A stretch of 64,000 nucleotides of DNA from an uncultured Clostridia bacterium (GCA_945876435.1 CAMCOD010000008.1:1-64000), one strand, 5' to 3'. Positions 31,951 to 42,988 are shown, counted from the first letter of the stretch. Numbers and translations: made by a program. The notes: generated by a model not told the origin, from the letters alone.

Positions 31951-33309
31951 TCAGGAATGATTCTCTTCTTCACCGGATGGCAGAATCTCCGCCTTCACTT
32001 TCATAATGCGGCGTTCCTTCACCAGAAGAACTGTGAAGCGCAGGTGATCCACTTCTACCACCGGATGCTCGTTTTCACCGGGGATGCGGTCCAGCAGATC
32101 GGTGACAAATCCACCCAGCGTGTCATGTTCCTCGGATTTCTCCAGTTCCACATCTAGCGTTTTTTCCACGTCTTCCATGCTCAGTGCGCCGCTGAGGACA
32201 AACTCATTGTCAGAAAGCTGCAAAACTTCTTCCTCTTCATCATCGTACTCGTCCTGCATATTGCCCACGATGGCTTCCAGCAGATCCTCCATCGTCACCA
32301 CGCCGGAGGTGCCGCCGTATTCGTCCACCACTACTGCGATCTGTGTTTTTTTCGCCTTAAACAGCTTAAACAGCTCGGTGCAGCGCTTGGATTCCGGTAC
32401 AAAAAGCACTTCCCGGATAAAAGGCTTGATCGTCTCGTCTTTGATGCAGGGATTTTCCACATATTTCAACAGATCCTTGACGAAAAGTACACCTACAATA
32501 TCATCTATATTGTCCTCATAGACCGGGATTCGAGAAAAGCCCTCCTCCATGGCGGTTTTTGCCACTTCTATAATAGTAGCTGTATCTTCTACCGCTACCA
32601 TCTCCGTGCGGTGTGTCATAACCTCTGCAACCGTCTTCTCATCAAACTCAAAGATGTTATTAATCATCTCTTTTTCTGATTTTTCGATGGTGCCCTCTTC
32701 GTTGCCCACATCCACCATCAGGCGGATTTCCTCTTCCGTAACCTGTTCCACTTTGGCGTTGGGATCTATGCGGAAACAGAGCAGAAGCAAATTGGTCACT
32801 CCATTGAGCAGTGCGGCAAACGGCAGACTGATGCGGTAAACCAGATCCAGCAGCGGTGCTGTGTACAGAACCGATTGGTCAAGATGCTGCACCAACAGTT
32901 TCTTTGGCAGCAGCGTACCCAAAAGCATCACCAGAATGGTCAGCAGCAGAGTCAGCAGCAGGACAGCCGCAAGACGTACTCCCCCCTCCTGGAATGGAAG
33001 AAACGTCAGCTTCGCGCTCAAGGCAGGGGCAAACGTCTGCGCCATTTGGATGGCAGTCAAAAAGCCGACCAAAACACTGCCGCTTTGAATGGTAGCCAGA
33101 AATCGTCCGGGATCGTCCAACAGACGAAGCAAAAGACCGGCACGGCTGTCTCCATCCTCCGCAAGATGCTCCAATCTGGCTTCGCTGGCATAGAGAACAA
33201 CCGTCTCTCCTGCCGCCAGAGCCACGCGGAACAGCAGGTATACAATCAGTAAGATCAGACAAAACATGGTACTGTCAGGGTCCATTTTCAATTTTCTCCT
33301 TTTTGGCAA
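31951..33309 (-). CDS. Hemolysin C/CorC family CBS-domain membrane protein (CNNM-like)
   Basis: TM region plus CBS pair (VMTHRTEMVAVEDTATIIEV; AVVVDEYGGTSGVVTMEDLLEAIVG) and CorC-HlyC C-terminal domain. Confidence 0.9.
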   Translation of the reverse strand: MPKRRKLKMDPDSTMFCLILLIVYLLFRVALAAGETVVLYASEARLEHLAEDGDSRAGLLLRLLDDPGRFLATIQSGSVLVGFLTAIQMAQTFAPALSAKLTFLPFQEGGVRLAAVLLLTLLLTILVMLLGTLLPKKLLVQHLDQSVLYTAPLLDLVYRISLPFAALLNGVTNLLLLCFRIDPNAKVEQVTEEEIRLMVDVGNEEGTIEKSEKEMINNIFEFDEKTVAEVMTHRTEMVAVEDTATIIEVAKTAMEEGFSRIPVYEDNIDDIVGVLFVKDLLKYVENPCIKDETIKPFIREVLFVPESKRCTELFKLFKAKKTQIAVVVDEYGGTSGVVTMEDLLEAIVGNMQDEYDDEEEEVLQLSDNEFVLSGALSMEDVEKTLDVELEKSEEHDTLGGFVTDLLDRIPGENEHPVVEVDHLRFTVLLVKERRIMKVKAEILPSGEEENHS

Positions 33310-33467
33310 TAAGTATATAGTCTTACTTTATTATTATAGCGTCAATCGGTTCTTCTTTTCAAGGGCCATTTGGACGAATTGGAAGGACAAAACGAAGAAT
33401 TTTCCACGAAAAAGGCAGAAAAAAAGGGAAAAACGCCGATTTAATCAGCTTTTCTCCCTTTTTATGC

Positions 33468-34727
33468 TTATTTTGCCATACCGGCAGCTTTCCAAACCAG
33501 ATGCAGGGCGTGAGATGAAGCAATATAACGGATATATTCTCTGGCGTCGTCGCCCCGGGAAGGAATATGCAGTTCCAGAACCTGACAGAAGGCATCGCTG
33601 TCCACCGCTACATAAACAAGTCCCACCGGCTTCTCCTCTGTTCCACCGCCCGGGCCGGCGATCCCCGTGGTAGAAACGCCAATTTCTGCCCCGCTCAGCC
33701 GGCGGATACCGGCAGCCATCTCCTTTGCTGTTTCCGGAGAAACCGCGCCGTATTTCTCCAGCGTCTCATGGGAAACGCCCAGAACCTTCTCCTTGATTTC
33801 ATTCGCATAGGAACAAACACCGCAGTCAAACACAGCGGAAGCACCATCCACTTCCGTGATGCGCTTGGAAACATAACCTCCGGTACAGCTTTCCGCTGTT
33901 GCGACACGAAGGCCCTTTTCCGCCAAACGGCGGACTGCCGCAGTCTGGAGATCACCCACGTCAATGCCGTAGATGAACTCTCCCGCCATTTCCCGCACCT
34001 TTTCGATTACAGGTTGGAGAATCGGATCCGGGTTTTCTCCTCTGGCAACTCTGGCCGTCACCCGCAGCATCACTTCACCGGATTTTGCGTAGGGAGCCAA
34101 GGTTGGATTGGTGCTGGATACCATCAGATCGTGGAGCCGGTGCTCCAGCAGGGATTCTCCGATGCCAAACAGATGGATCATTTTGGAGACCAGAACCGTG
34201 TCACTGTCCTTCATCAAATAGGGCAGCACATAATGCTCAAACATGGGCTTCATTTCCCTTGGCGGCCCAGGGAGCATAAAGGCGACTTTGCCATCCTGCT
34301 CAATGGCACAGCCCGGCGCTGTTCCATTGGGATTCGGAAAGATCGTGCAGCCTTCCGGCATCATGGCCTGTTTGCGGTTATTATCGCTCATGGGACGGCC
34401 AATGGCCCGGAAATGCTCCTCAATATGTTGGAGCGACTCTTTATCCAGCACTAATTTCCGACCAAAATAAGACGCAATGGTCTCTTTGGACAGATCGTCA
34501 TAGGTCGGACCAAGTCCGCCGGTGGTGATCACAATATCCGAACGGGAAAATGCCCGGGTCAGACTGTCCAATAAACGCTGAGGATTGTCCCCCACAACCT
34601 CCTGGTGATAAACATTGACGCCGTTTTGCGCCAAACCTCTGGCAATATAGGCGGCGTTGGTATTTACGGTATTTCCCATCAGCAATTCGGTGCCGATGGC
34701 GAGAATTTCCGCACTTTTCTGTTTCAT
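33468..34727 (-). CDS. cinA: Competence/damage-inducible protein A
   Basis: AEILAIGTELLMGNTVNTNAAYIARGLAQNGV; ATAESCTGGYVSKRIT; GIAGPGGGTEEKPVGLVYVA. Confidence 0.94.
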   Translation of the reverse strand: MKQKSAEILAIGTELLMGNTVNTNAAYIARGLAQNGVNVYHQEVVGDNPQRLLDSLTRAFSRSDIVITTGGLGPTYDDLSKETIASYFGRKLVLDKESLQHIEEHFRAIGRPMSDNNRKQAMMPEGCTIFPNPNGTAPGCAIEQDGKVAFMLPGPPREMKPMFEHYVLPYLMKDSDTVLVSKMIHLFGIGESLLEHRLHDLMVSSTNPTLAPYAKSGEVMLRVTARVARGENPDPILQPVIEKVREMAGEFIYGIDVGDLQTAAVRRLAEKGLRVATAESCTGGYVSKRITEVDGASAVFDCGVCSYANEIKEKVLGVSHETLEKYGAVSPETAKEMAAGIRRLSGAEIGVSTTGIAGPGGGTEEKPVGLVYVAVDSDAFCQVLELHIPSRGDDAREYIRYIASSHALHLVWKAAGMAK

Positions 34728-34863
34728 GGAAAGACCTCCGCTTCTAAAATAATCGTTTTCTTTCACCATAGCACAAGCTTCCTTGGGTTTCAAGGAGATT
34801 TTCTTCAAAAATCGCTCTGTTTGTGATACAATAAAGTCAGAAAACATACAAAGGAGCATTTTT

Positions 34864-35145
34864 ATGGAACTGTATCTTTTATTTCTTCTGATCCCTGCCC
34901 TCTTCGCCTATGTGCTTCAATGGGCTTTCTTCAACAAAGTCCAGCACAAGTACTGGAAAAATGGCTCTCTGCTTCTGGTGGTGCTGCCGATGCTCTTCGC
35001 TTTTGCAGCGTTGAAGCTGCTGCCCAACGCCACCCCTGAGTGGAATCAGCTTGTGATGATCTGCTGGGCAACCATGTCCCTGGGGGTTGTTATCGGCTGG
35101 GCTTTGGCGCTGATTCTGGGCAAGCTGCAGAAAAAAATGAAGTAG
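34864..35145 (+). CDS. Small membrane protein, unknown function
   Basis: Three predicted TM segments; aaaggag RBS before ATG. Confidence 0.6.
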   Translation: MELYLLFLLIPALFAYVLQWAFFNKVQHKYWKNGSLLLVVLPMLFAFAALKLLPNATPEWNQLVMICWATMSLGVVIGWALALILGKLQKKMK

Positions 35146-35313
35146 CGGCCTCCAAAAAGGAAAATTTTTGTTAAGACCGTTTTTTAACACCATTTTTCAT
35201 GCTATAATATCCTCAATCAAAGCAATTATACCCCTTCGCTTTGGAGTTCCGGCATTGTAACTCTTAAATCACTTTACGGCTGGAAAAAGACAGAAGAAAT
35301 GGAGTTGAAGGCT

Positions 35314-35682
35314 ATGGGACCAACCAATAAAGTGCGTATTGAAATCTATGGAGTCAAATTCGTGATCAACTCCACGGAATCCCCAGACTACGTCAAGCAG
35401 ATCGCCAAGGAACTGGACGAACAGATTCGGGACTTTATGAAAGACCATCCCCGTTCCTCCCTCAGTGACGCCTATCTGATCTCCCTGCTGGATTACGCAG
35501 ATCAGCTGAAAAAATGTGAGCGCAACGCAGATCATCTCCGCAGCCAGCTCAGTGCCTATCTGGAGGAATCTGCCCGGGCTCATATTGAGGCGGATGAGTA
35601 CCGCCGGGAAATTGACAAGCTAAAACGGGAGATCAATCTGCTGCGCCAAAGTGGACAGCAGGCAGAATCAAACAAAAAATAA
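35314..35682 (+). CDS. zapA: Cell division protein ZapA
   Basis: NKVRIEIYGVKFVINSTESPDYVKQIAKELDEQIRDFM... coiled-coil C-terminus. Confidence 0.88.
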   Translation: MGPTNKVRIEIYGVKFVINSTESPDYVKQIAKELDEQIRDFMKDHPRSSLSDAYLISLLDYADQLKKCERNADHLRSQLSAYLEESARAHIEADEYRREIDKLKREINLLRQSGQQAESNKK

Positions 35683-35740
35683 CCCATTCCCCGGGCAGCA
35701 ATGCTCGGGGTTTTCATGCAACAACCCAGAGGAGGTTTTT

Positions 35741-37804
35741 ATGAAACAGCCTGAGATCCTTGCGCCGGCCGGAAGCATGGAAAGCATGATGGCCGCCGTC
35801 AACAGCGGCGCCGATGCCGTATATTTCGGTTACGGCCCCTTCAATGCCCGCCGCAACGCCAAAAACTTTGACCAAGATTCCTTCCGTCAAATGGCACGCT
35901 ACTGTAAAGCCCGGGGCGTAAAAATGTATATGACTCTGAATACCCTGGTTTTTGACCGGGAAATGGAAGCCTTGAAGGAGTCCGTCCGGGCTGCCTGCGA
36001 AAACGGAGTGGACGCCATCCTGGTTCAGGATCTGGGCGTTATGCATCTGCTGCGCCAGTGGGCGCCGGACATTCCTCTCCACGCCTCTACCCAAATGGCG
36101 GTCCATAATGTATCCGGCGCGAAACAATTGCAGGAAATGGGCTTCAGCCGGGTGGTCCTGGCCCGGGAAATGAGCGCCAAAGAGATTCGGGCTGTTGTGG
36201 AGCAGGTAGCGGTTGAGACAGAGATTTTTGTTCACGGCGCTTTGTGTATGTGTCTGTCCGGCCAGTGCTATATGAGCTCCCTCATTGGAGAGCGCAGCGG
36301 CAACCGAGGCCTTTGCGCCCAGCCCTGCCGCCTGCCTTTTCGCTCTGGACGGGGCGATAATGGCTACGCTCTGTCCCTGAAGGATCTGACTTTAGTGGAT
36401 CGTATTCAGGAGTTGCGGGAACTGGGTGTGGATTCTCTGAAAATTGAGGGCCGCATGAAGCGTCCGGAGTATGTTTCCGCGGCTGTCAGCGGTTTCCGGC
36501 AGGCTCTTGCCGGTGAAACGCCCAATATGGAGCAGCTTCAGGCCGCTTTTTCCCGCAGCGGCTTTACCCGAGGCTATTTTGATGGAAAAACCGGTATCGA
36601 AATGTTCGGCACCCGCCAACATGAGGATGTTCTGGCTGGTCAGAAGGTACTGAAACAGCTGTCCAACCAGTTGGAGAAAGAATATCCCCATGTTCCGCTG
36701 GACTTTTCCTTTGTTATGAAGGCGAATGAGCCGTTGTCTTTGACTGTCCGTGACGCTGACGGCAATTCTGTCAGTGTTCAGGGGCTGGTTCCCGAAATCG
36801 CAGCCAACCGTCCCACCACTGAGGAACTGGTTCGCCGCAGCATGGAGAAGTTGGGCGGCACCTTTTATTCCCTTAACAGCCTAAGCTGCCAACTGGATGA
36901 GGGTTTGATCTGCCCGGCATCCCAGATGAACCAGCTTCGCCGGGAGGCTTTGGAACAGTTAAGTGCGATCCGCAGCCAGATCAAGCCTTGGCGCTTTGTG
37001 GATCTGCCGGTTCCTCCTCATCCCAAGCTGCTTTGTCTGCGCAAGCCCAATCTGCGGGCACAGGTCCGCAGCCTGTCCCAGATCACTCCGCTGATGGAGG
37101 AACGCTGCGAGCTTATCGCCGTTCCTATGGATCAATTGGAAAAGGGTGTGGACCAGCTTTCCTCCGCTTTGCGGGAAAAAATCGCCGTTTCCCTGCCCCG
37201 CATGGTTTTCGGCGATGACGCAGCTCTCCTGACGCAGCGGCTGAACGGGCTGAAACAGGCCGGAATCCACCACCTTTCCACCGGAAACATCGGCGGCCTT
37301 TATCTGGGAAAGAAGCTGGACTTCTGTGTTCACGGCGAATTCAGCCTGAATATCGCCAATTCTCTGGCGCTCCGGGAATATGCCCAGCTGGGACTCCATG
37401 ACAGTGTGGTCTCCTTTGAGCTGTCTCAAACCCGTGTTGTTTCACTGGGCGATTATATGCCTTACGGCATTTTTGCTTATGGAAAGCTGCCGCTGATGGT
37501 TACCCGCAACTGCCCCATCAAGCTCAAAGGCTGCAAAAACTGCAAACAGTACGGCGTTTTAAAGGACCGTAAGGACGAAAGCTTTGAGGTTCGCTGTACG
37601 GGACGGCAATATTCCGAGATTTTTAACGGTAAAGCGCTGTATTTGGCGGATCGCTGGGATGAATGGATCAATTTTTCCTTTGCCCTGCTGTATTTTACCG
37701 GCGAAAGTCCGGCAGAAATCGACACCGTCATCCGCTCCTACAGCGAAAACTTTGAGAAGCGGGAAGGGATCACCCGCGGTCTGTATTACAGAAATGTAAA
37801 ATAG
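35741..37804 (+). CDS. U32 family peptidase
   Basis: PEILAPAGSMESMMAAVNSGADAVYFG; EIFVHGALCMCLSGQCYMSSLIGERSGNRGLCAQPCR. Confidence 0.95.
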   Translation: MKQPEILAPAGSMESMMAAVNSGADAVYFGYGPFNARRNAKNFDQDSFRQMARYCKARGVKMYMTLNTLVFDREMEALKESVRAACENGVDAILVQDLGVMHLLRQWAPDIPLHASTQMAVHNVSGAKQLQEMGFSRVVLAREMSAKEIRAVVEQVAVETEIFVHGALCMCLSGQCYMSSLIGERSGNRGLCAQPCRLPFRSGRGDNGYALSLKDLTLVDRIQELRELGVDSLKIEGRMKRPEYVSAAVSGFRQALAGETPNMEQLQAAFSRSGFTRGYFDGKTGIEMFGTRQHEDVLAGQKVLKQLSNQLEKEYPHVPLDFSFVMKANEPLSLTVRDADGNSVSVQGLVPEIAANRPTTEELVRRSMEKLGGTFYSLNSLSCQLDEGLICPASQMNQLRREALEQLSAIRSQIKPWRFVDLPVPPHPKLLCLRKPNLRAQVRSLSQITPLMEERCELIAVPMDQLEKGVDQLSSALREKIAVSLPRMVFGDDAALLTQRLNGLKQAGIHHLSTGNIGGLYLGKKLDFCVHGEFSLNIANSLALREYAQLGLHDSVVSFELSQTRVVSLGDYMPYGIFAYGKLPLMVTRNCPIKLKGCKNCKQYGVLKDRKDESFEVRCTGRQYSEIFNGKALYLADRWDEWINFSFALLYFTGESPAEIDTVIRSYSENFEKREGITRGLYYRNVK

Positions 37805-37849
37805 AAAAAATTCTTGCAATTCCCGTTTTTCCCTGCTATAATAGGCTCA

Positions 37850-38140
37850 CAAATATGGAATGCGTTGATGAGGAGGAGTACATGCCACTCCAAAGCACAG
37901 AGAGGCTCCGGTTGGTGGAAGGAGTCCTGCGGCGGGTATGGAAGTAGCCTCGGAGCTGTGGACTGAACGGGCCTGTCGCGGCCTCAGTAGACTTCACCGG
38001 TCGTCCCCCGTTAGCGGGAAACGGCATCCGCCTTTCGGTGATGTGCCGACAGAGTGCAGGATTTTTTCCTGAATTTAGGTGGTACCACGGATTTTCATCC
38101 GCCCTAAGCAAAAACAATGCTTGGGGCGGTTTTTTATTTT
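37850..38140 (+). promoter_or_regulatory. T-box riboswitch (valS leader)
   Basis: AGGTGGTACCACGGATTTTCATCCGCCC antiterminator followed by GCTTGGGGCGGTTTTTT terminator; directly upstream of valS. Confidence 0.9.
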
Positions 38141-38186
38141 TGTATTTGGATGAAAAACGCCCCAAAGAACAAAGGAGGAGTTTTTC

Positions 38187-40805
38187 TTGAAAGAACTGAA
38201 CAAAGTTTACGAACCCAATAAGTTCGAAGACCGGATCTATCAATTCTGGCTGGAGGGCGGTTACTTCCACGCCGAGCCAAATCCGGACAAAAAACCTTAC
38301 ACTATCGTTATCCCACCACCCAATATCACCGGACAGCTTCACATGGGACACGCCCTGGACAATACTTTGCAGGATATTTTGATTCGTTTCCGCCGGATGC
38401 AGGGCTATGAAACCCTGTGGATGCCGGGTACGGACCACGCTTCCATCGCAACCGAGGCCAAAATCGTTGCCGCTATGGCAAAAGAGGGGCTGACCAAAGA
38501 GGATCTGGGACGGGAAAAATTCCTGGAACGGGCCTGGGAGTGGAAAAAACAGTACGGAGGCCGTATTGTTGACCAGCTGAAGAAGCTGGGTTCCTCCTGT
38601 GACTGGGAGCGGGAACGCTTTACCCTGGACGAAGGCTGCTCCAAAGCCGTTAAAGAAGTTTTTGTTAACCTGTATAATAAGGGCTTGATTTATCAGGGTG
38701 AGCGCATCATCAACTGGTGCCCCCACTGCATGACTTCCATCTCCGACGCGGAAGTTGAATATGAGGAACAGGCCGGACACTTCTGGCACCTGCGCTATCC
38801 GCTGGCTGACGGCTCCGGCTATGTTCAGCTGGCCACCACCCGTCCGGAAACCATGCTGGGCGATACCGCTGTAGCTGTAAACCCCAATGATGAACGTTAC
38901 AAAGCTCTCATCGGCAAGAATGTTATTCTGCCGCTGGTTGGCCGGGAGATTCCAATTGTTGCCGACGACTATGTTGACATGGACTTTGGTACTGGCGTGG
39001 TAAAAATCACCCCAGCCCATGACCCCAACGACTTCGGTGTAGGTTCCCGCCACAACCTGCCTGTCATCAAGGTAATGAATGATGACGCCACCATGACTAA
39101 GGACTGCGGCAAATATGCCGGTATGGACCGTTATGAAGCCAGAAAAGCCATTGTTGCCGACTTGGAGGAGCAAGGGTATCTGGTAAAAGTGGAAGATCAT
39201 AACCATAACGTTGGTACCTGCTACCGCTGTTCCACCACCGTTGAGCCTATGGTGTCCAAGCAATGGTTTGTAAAAATGGAGCCGCTGGCCAAACCAGCCA
39301 TTGAAGCTGTTCGCAGCGGCAGAATCCGTCTGATTCCGGAGCGTATGGATAAAACCTATTATAACTGGATGGAAAACATCAAAGACTGGTGCATTTCCCG
39401 TCAGCTGTGGTGGGGCCATCGAATCCCTGCTTACTACTGTGAGGACTGCGGTGAAGTCATGGTTTCCAAAGAGGATGTTACCTGCTGCTCCAAATGCGGC
39501 AGCCACCACATCCATCAGGATCCGGACACCTTGGATACCTGGTTCTCCTCCGCTCTGTGGCCTTTCTCCACGCTGGGCTGGCCGGAAAAGACGGAGGAAC
39601 TGAAATACTTCTACCCAACCAGCACGCTGGTAACCGGTTATGACATCATCTTCTTCTGGGTAGCCCGCATGATCTTCTCCGGACTGGAGCACATGGGTGA
39701 TATACCCTTCAACACCGTTCTTTTCCACGGTCTGGTTCGGGACGCTCAGGGTCGGAAAATGAGTAAATCTCTGGGCAACGGTATTGATCCTCTGGAGGTT
39801 ATCGACCAGTACGGCGCCGATGCCCTTCGTTTCACCCTTGCCACCGGCAACACTCCCGGCAACGATATGCGCTTCAGCGATGACAAAGTTCTGGCAAGCC
39901 GCAACTTTGCCAATAAACTGTGGAACGCCGCCCGCTTTATCCTGATGAACCTGACAGACGAAAACATGAAGGTGGTTCTTCCGGAAGAGCTTGCCATTGA
40001 GGACAAATGGGTTCTGTCCAAGTATAACAAGCTGGTAAAAGAAGTAACCGACAACCTGGAAAAATTTGAACTTGGCATCGCCGTTGGCAAACTGTATGAC
40101 TTTATCTGGGATGTATTCTGCGACTGGTATGTTGAGCTGACCAAATCCCGTCTGTGGGAAGGCGGCGAAAAGGCGGAACCAGCCCGTCAGGTCCTGACCT
40201 TCGTCATGACCGGTATGCTGAAGCTGCTGCACCCCTTCATGCCGTTTATCACTGAGGAGATCTGGCAGGCCCTGCCTCACGAAGGTGAGTCCATCATGGT
40301 TTCCCAGTGGCCAGTATACGAGGAAGCTCTGAACTTCTCCGCGGAGGAACAGGAGTTTGAAAAAGTTATGGACGCCATCAAAGCTGTCCGTGCCCGCCGC
40401 TCCGAAATGAATGTACCGCCGTCCAAAAAGGCCACTCTGCATATCGAAACCGCATCGGAAGCTGTGTTCCGCCAGAGTCAGGCCTTCCTGGAGCGTCTGG
40501 CTTGGGCTGATACCGTAACCTTTGGCAGCGATTTTGACGCCGAATCCTGTGTACAGGTCATCACCGACAGCGCCCGCATCTTCATTCCTCTGGCTCAGTT
40601 GGTTGACCGGGATAAAGAGATCGCCCGTCTGAACAAGGAAAAGTCTGACTGTGAAAAGGACATCAAATTCCTCTCCGGTAAGCTGAACAATCCAGGCTTT
40701 GTTGCCAAAGCTCCGGAAAAAGTCATCGCCGCCGAGCGGGAGAAACTGGCCAAAGCACAGGAACGCATGGCCAAGATCGAAGAATCCCTGAAAGCTTTCG
40801 CGTAA
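38187..40805 (+). CDS. valS: Valyl-tRNA synthetase
   Basis: [49 protein letters not shown]. Confidence 0.97.
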   Translation: MKELNKVYEPNKFEDRIYQFWLEGGYFHAEPNPDKKPYTIVIPPPNITGQLHMGHALDNTLQDILIRFRRMQGYETLWMPGTDHASIATEAKIVAAMAKEGLTKEDLGREKFLERAWEWKKQYGGRIVDQLKKLGSSCDWERERFTLDEGCSKAVKEVFVNLYNKGLIYQGERIINWCPHCMTSISDAEVEYEEQAGHFWHLRYPLADGSGYVQLATTRPETMLGDTAVAVNPNDERYKALIGKNVILPLVGREIPIVADDYVDMDFGTGVVKITPAHDPNDFGVGSRHNLPVIKVMNDDATMTKDCGKYAGMDRYEARKAIVADLEEQGYLVKVEDHNHNVGTCYRCSTTVEPMVSKQWFVKMEPLAKPAIEAVRSGRIRLIPERMDKTYYNWMENIKDWCISRQLWWGHRIPAYYCEDCGEVMVSKEDVTCCSKCGSHHIHQDPDTLDTWFSSALWPFSTLGWPEKTEELKYFYPTSTLVTGYDIIFFWVARMIFSGLEHMGDIPFNTVLFHGLVRDAQGRKMSKSLGNGIDPLEVIDQYGADALRFTLATGNTPGNDMRFSDDKVLASRNFANKLWNAARFILMNLTDENMKVVLPEELAIEDKWVLSKYNKLVKEVTDNLEKFELGIAVGKLYDFIWDVFCDWYVELTKSRLWEGGEKAEPARQVLTFVMTGMLKLLHPFMPFITEEIWQALPHEGESIMVSQWPVYEEALNFSAEEQEFEKVMDAIKAVRARRSEMNVPPSKKATLHIETASEAVFRQSQAFLERLAWADTVTFGSDFDAESCVQVITDSARIFIPLAQLVDRDKEIARLNKEKSDCEKDIKFLSGKLNNPGFVAKAPEKVIAAEREKLAKAQERMAKIEESLKAFA

Positions 40806-40841
40806 CGCAAAAAGAAAGGCTAAAATTTTATAAGAAACCGC

Positions 40842-40882
40842 AATCCCCCGTCTTTGGTAGCATAGACGGGGGATTTTGCTTT
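40842..40882 (+). terminator. Terminator after valS
   Basis: aatcccccgtct...agacgggggatt followed by T-rich tract. Confidence 0.75.
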
Positions 40883-40973
40883 TTTCCGCGCTTTTTTGAC
40901 AGTGGTTTTCGTCCAAAAATATGGGGAAAAGAAGGTATTCTATTAGCAGAAACCATAGAAAAGAGGGGTTTGC

Positions 40974-41291
40974 ATGGCAGCAACCAAAACTTTTGTTACC
41001 ATTGATGTTCAGGAAGACTATATGGCGGCCCATCTGTTCGGCGAGCTGGATCACCACAGCGTTCAGCCAATCCGGGAGGAGATCGACCGTATGGCAGCGC
41101 AAAATCACCCGAAAGAGTTGGTGCTGGATTTCGGGGGAGTCACCTTTATGGATTCCTCCGGCATCGGGCTGGTAATGGGACGCTATAAACTGATGCAGGA
41201 GCTGGGCGGGACCGTCCGTTTGACACAGCTCTCTACCTCCATCCGCAGGGTCATGCAAGTGGCTGGGATGGACAAGCTGGCAAAATTTTAA
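40974..41291 (+). CDS. spoIIAA: Anti-sigma F factor antagonist
   Basis: STAS domain with LVLDFGGVTFMDSSGIGLVMGRYKLM; first gene of spoIIAA-spoIIAB-sigF. Confidence 0.94.
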   Translation: MAATKTFVTIDVQEDYMAAHLFGELDHHSVQPIREEIDRMAAQNHPKELVLDFGGVTFMDSSGIGLVMGRYKLMQELGGTVRLTQLSTSIRRVMQVAGMDKLAKF

Positions 41292-41324
41292 GCCGGCAAT
41301 CACATACCGGGAGGTCAACCAATT

Positions 41325-41780
41325 ATGAAAGCAATCAACAGCATGCGGCTTGTTTTTGATTCCCGTTCCACCAACGAAGCTTTTGCCCGCACAACAGTGG
41401 CAGCCTTTCTCTGTCCGCTAGATCCCACCATGGAGGAACTGATGGATATAAAAACCGCTGTTTCCGAAGCCGTCACCAACGCTATCGTTCACGGATACCG
41501 CAATACCATCGGCAAAGTATCCATCAGCGCCGCCTTGTATGAGGACAACAAGATCGTCATCAAAATCAAAGACAGCGGCTGCGGCATTGAGGATGTGGCA
41601 AAAGCCAGAGAACCTCTGTTTACTACCGCTCCCTCCGAAGAACGGGCCGGTTTGGGCTTTGCCCTGATGGAAAGCCTGATGGACAAGCTGCGGGTCAGCT
41701 CCAAACCGGGAAAAGGTACCACTGTCACCATGGAGCGGACCATCCACTCCCGGGAAAGCGACCATGAGCACCGTCATTGA
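41325..41780 (+). CDS. spoIIAB: Anti-sigma F factor
   Basis: GHKL kinase motifs AVSEAVTNAIVHGY, DSGCGIEDVAKAREPLFTT, GLGFALMESLMD. Confidence 0.95.
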   Translation: MKAINSMRLVFDSRSTNEAFARTTVAAFLCPLDPTMEELMDIKTAVSEAVTNAIVHGYRNTIGKVSISAALYEDNKIVIKIKDSGCGIEDVAKAREPLFTTAPSEERAGLGFALMESLMDKLRVSSKPGKGTTVTMERTIHSRESDHEHRH

Positions 41781-42426
41781 TTCCTCCCGGGAGGAGATCA
41801 TCCAGAATAATCTGGGGCTTGTCCACGCCTGCGCCCAACGGTACAAAGGAAAAGGCATTGAATACGATGATCTGTTCCAGGCAGGTTGTGTAGGATTGGT
41901 GAAAGCCACTGACGCCTTTGACCATGAACGTGGAGTTCGCTTCTCCACCTATGCGGTGCCGGTGATTTTGGGCGAGATCCGCCGACTGTTTCGGGATGGC
42001 GGTACGGTAAAAGTGAGCCGTTCGCTGAAAGAACTGTCCCTGAAAGCCAATCGGGAGCGGGATCTGTTCACCCGCACCCACGGACGGGAACCTTCCATCA
42101 ACGAGCTGGCGGAAATTTTGCAGGTGGATTACGGACAGCTTGTGGAGGCCATCTGCGCCTCTGCGCCTCCCCTGTCCCTAACCCATGAAGAGGATAACGC
42201 AGAGTTTGATCTTCCGGTGGATTCTCCGGAAGAAGCTCTATCCGATACCATCGCCCTGAAACAGGTTCTGGAGCTGCTGGACGTCAAAGACCGCCAGTTG
42301 ATCATTCTCCGTTATTTCCAAGGCCAAACCCAAACCAAGGTAGCGCAGGCCCTTGGCATGACCCAGGTGCAGATATCAAGGCGGGAAAAAAAGATTTTAC
42401 AGTCCTTGAAAGAGAAACTGTTATAG
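41764..42426 (+). CDS. sigF: RNA polymerase sporulation sigma factor SigF
   Basis: KGIEYDDLFQAGCVGLVKATDAFDHERGVRFSTYAVPVILGEIRR; C-terminal HTH; spoIIA gene order. Confidence 0.95.
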   Translation: MSTVIDSSREEIIQNNLGLVHACAQRYKGKGIEYDDLFQAGCVGLVKATDAFDHERGVRFSTYAVPVILGEIRRLFRDGGTVKVSRSLKELSLKANRERDLFTRTHGREPSINELAEILQVDYGQLVEAICASAPPLSLTHEEDNAEFDLPVDSPEEALSDTIALKQVLELLDVKDRQLIILRYFQGQTQTKVAQALGMTQVQISRREKKILQSLKEKLL

Positions 42427-42457
42427 AAAAAGCGGTTCCGGTTGGAACCGCTTTTTC
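42427..42457. terminator. Bidirectional terminator between sigF and the convergent secreted-protein gene
   Basis: aaaaagcggttcc-ggtt-ggaaccgcttttt. Confidence 0.85.
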
Positions 42458-42459
42458 TA

Positions 42460-42837
42460 TAACACAGGCTGAAGATTATACACCGCGCAGATCCTTTCGC
42501 TACAAATCGGAACAATGGCGAACCACTCTCTGCCTTCCCCATCCGGCCGATAGCACAGCTCCTCCAATTCCCGGCGAAGCAGGGTTTCTCCCCGTTCCAC
42601 CGGAATTCCGCCTGCCAGCAGCTGACCCTTTTCCGGAATAACCGTAAAAGTAATTGCCAGTAAATCACCGCTTTCCAGCCCTAACTGCCGTTCCAGCGCC
42701 TCCGCACAAAAGACTGTACTTTGCCGCGGAAAAATCGGGATCGTATTCACCCGGCTTTCCATGGCGGAAACAGGCAGATAAAGAAGGGAACCAAACGTTA
42801 AACCAGTAAAAACCACTTTTTTGATGATATTTTTCAT
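42460..42837 (-). CDS. Small predicted secreted protein, unknown function
   Basis: Signal peptide MKNIIKKVVFTGLTFGSLLYLPVSAM; start 42837 preceded by ggggag RBS; single domain with no confident family. Confidence 0.65.
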
Positions 42838-42886
42838 CCAGATCACTCCCCTTATCCAATATTTTTCGTGCAAAGATAGTTTTTCC

Positions 42887-42923
42887 CGAATTTGGCGCAA
42901 AAAATACGAATTTGGCACAAAAA
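42887..42923. repeat. 17-bp direct repeat, two copies, 20-bp period
   Basis: CGAATTTGGCGCAAAAA (42887-42903) and CGAATTTGGCACAAAAA (42907-42923), one mismatch. Confidence 0.85.
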
Positions 42924-42959
42924 GACGCAGGATTATTTTTCTCGGAGCCTTGGAATCTG

Positions 42960-42988
42960 TTTACAAAATCAAAAAACCTCTTTATAAT
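42960..42988 (+). promoter_or_regulatory. Sigma-A promoter for guaA
   Basis: TTTACA (42960-42965) - 17 nt - TATAAT (42983-42988). Confidence 0.65.

Noticed and set aside
37836-41318. 1160-aa minus-strand ORF opposite valS and spoIIAA
   Set aside because: Antisense to strongly supported valS and the T-box leader; translation is low-complexity in character with no recognisable domain. A codon-bias artefact.
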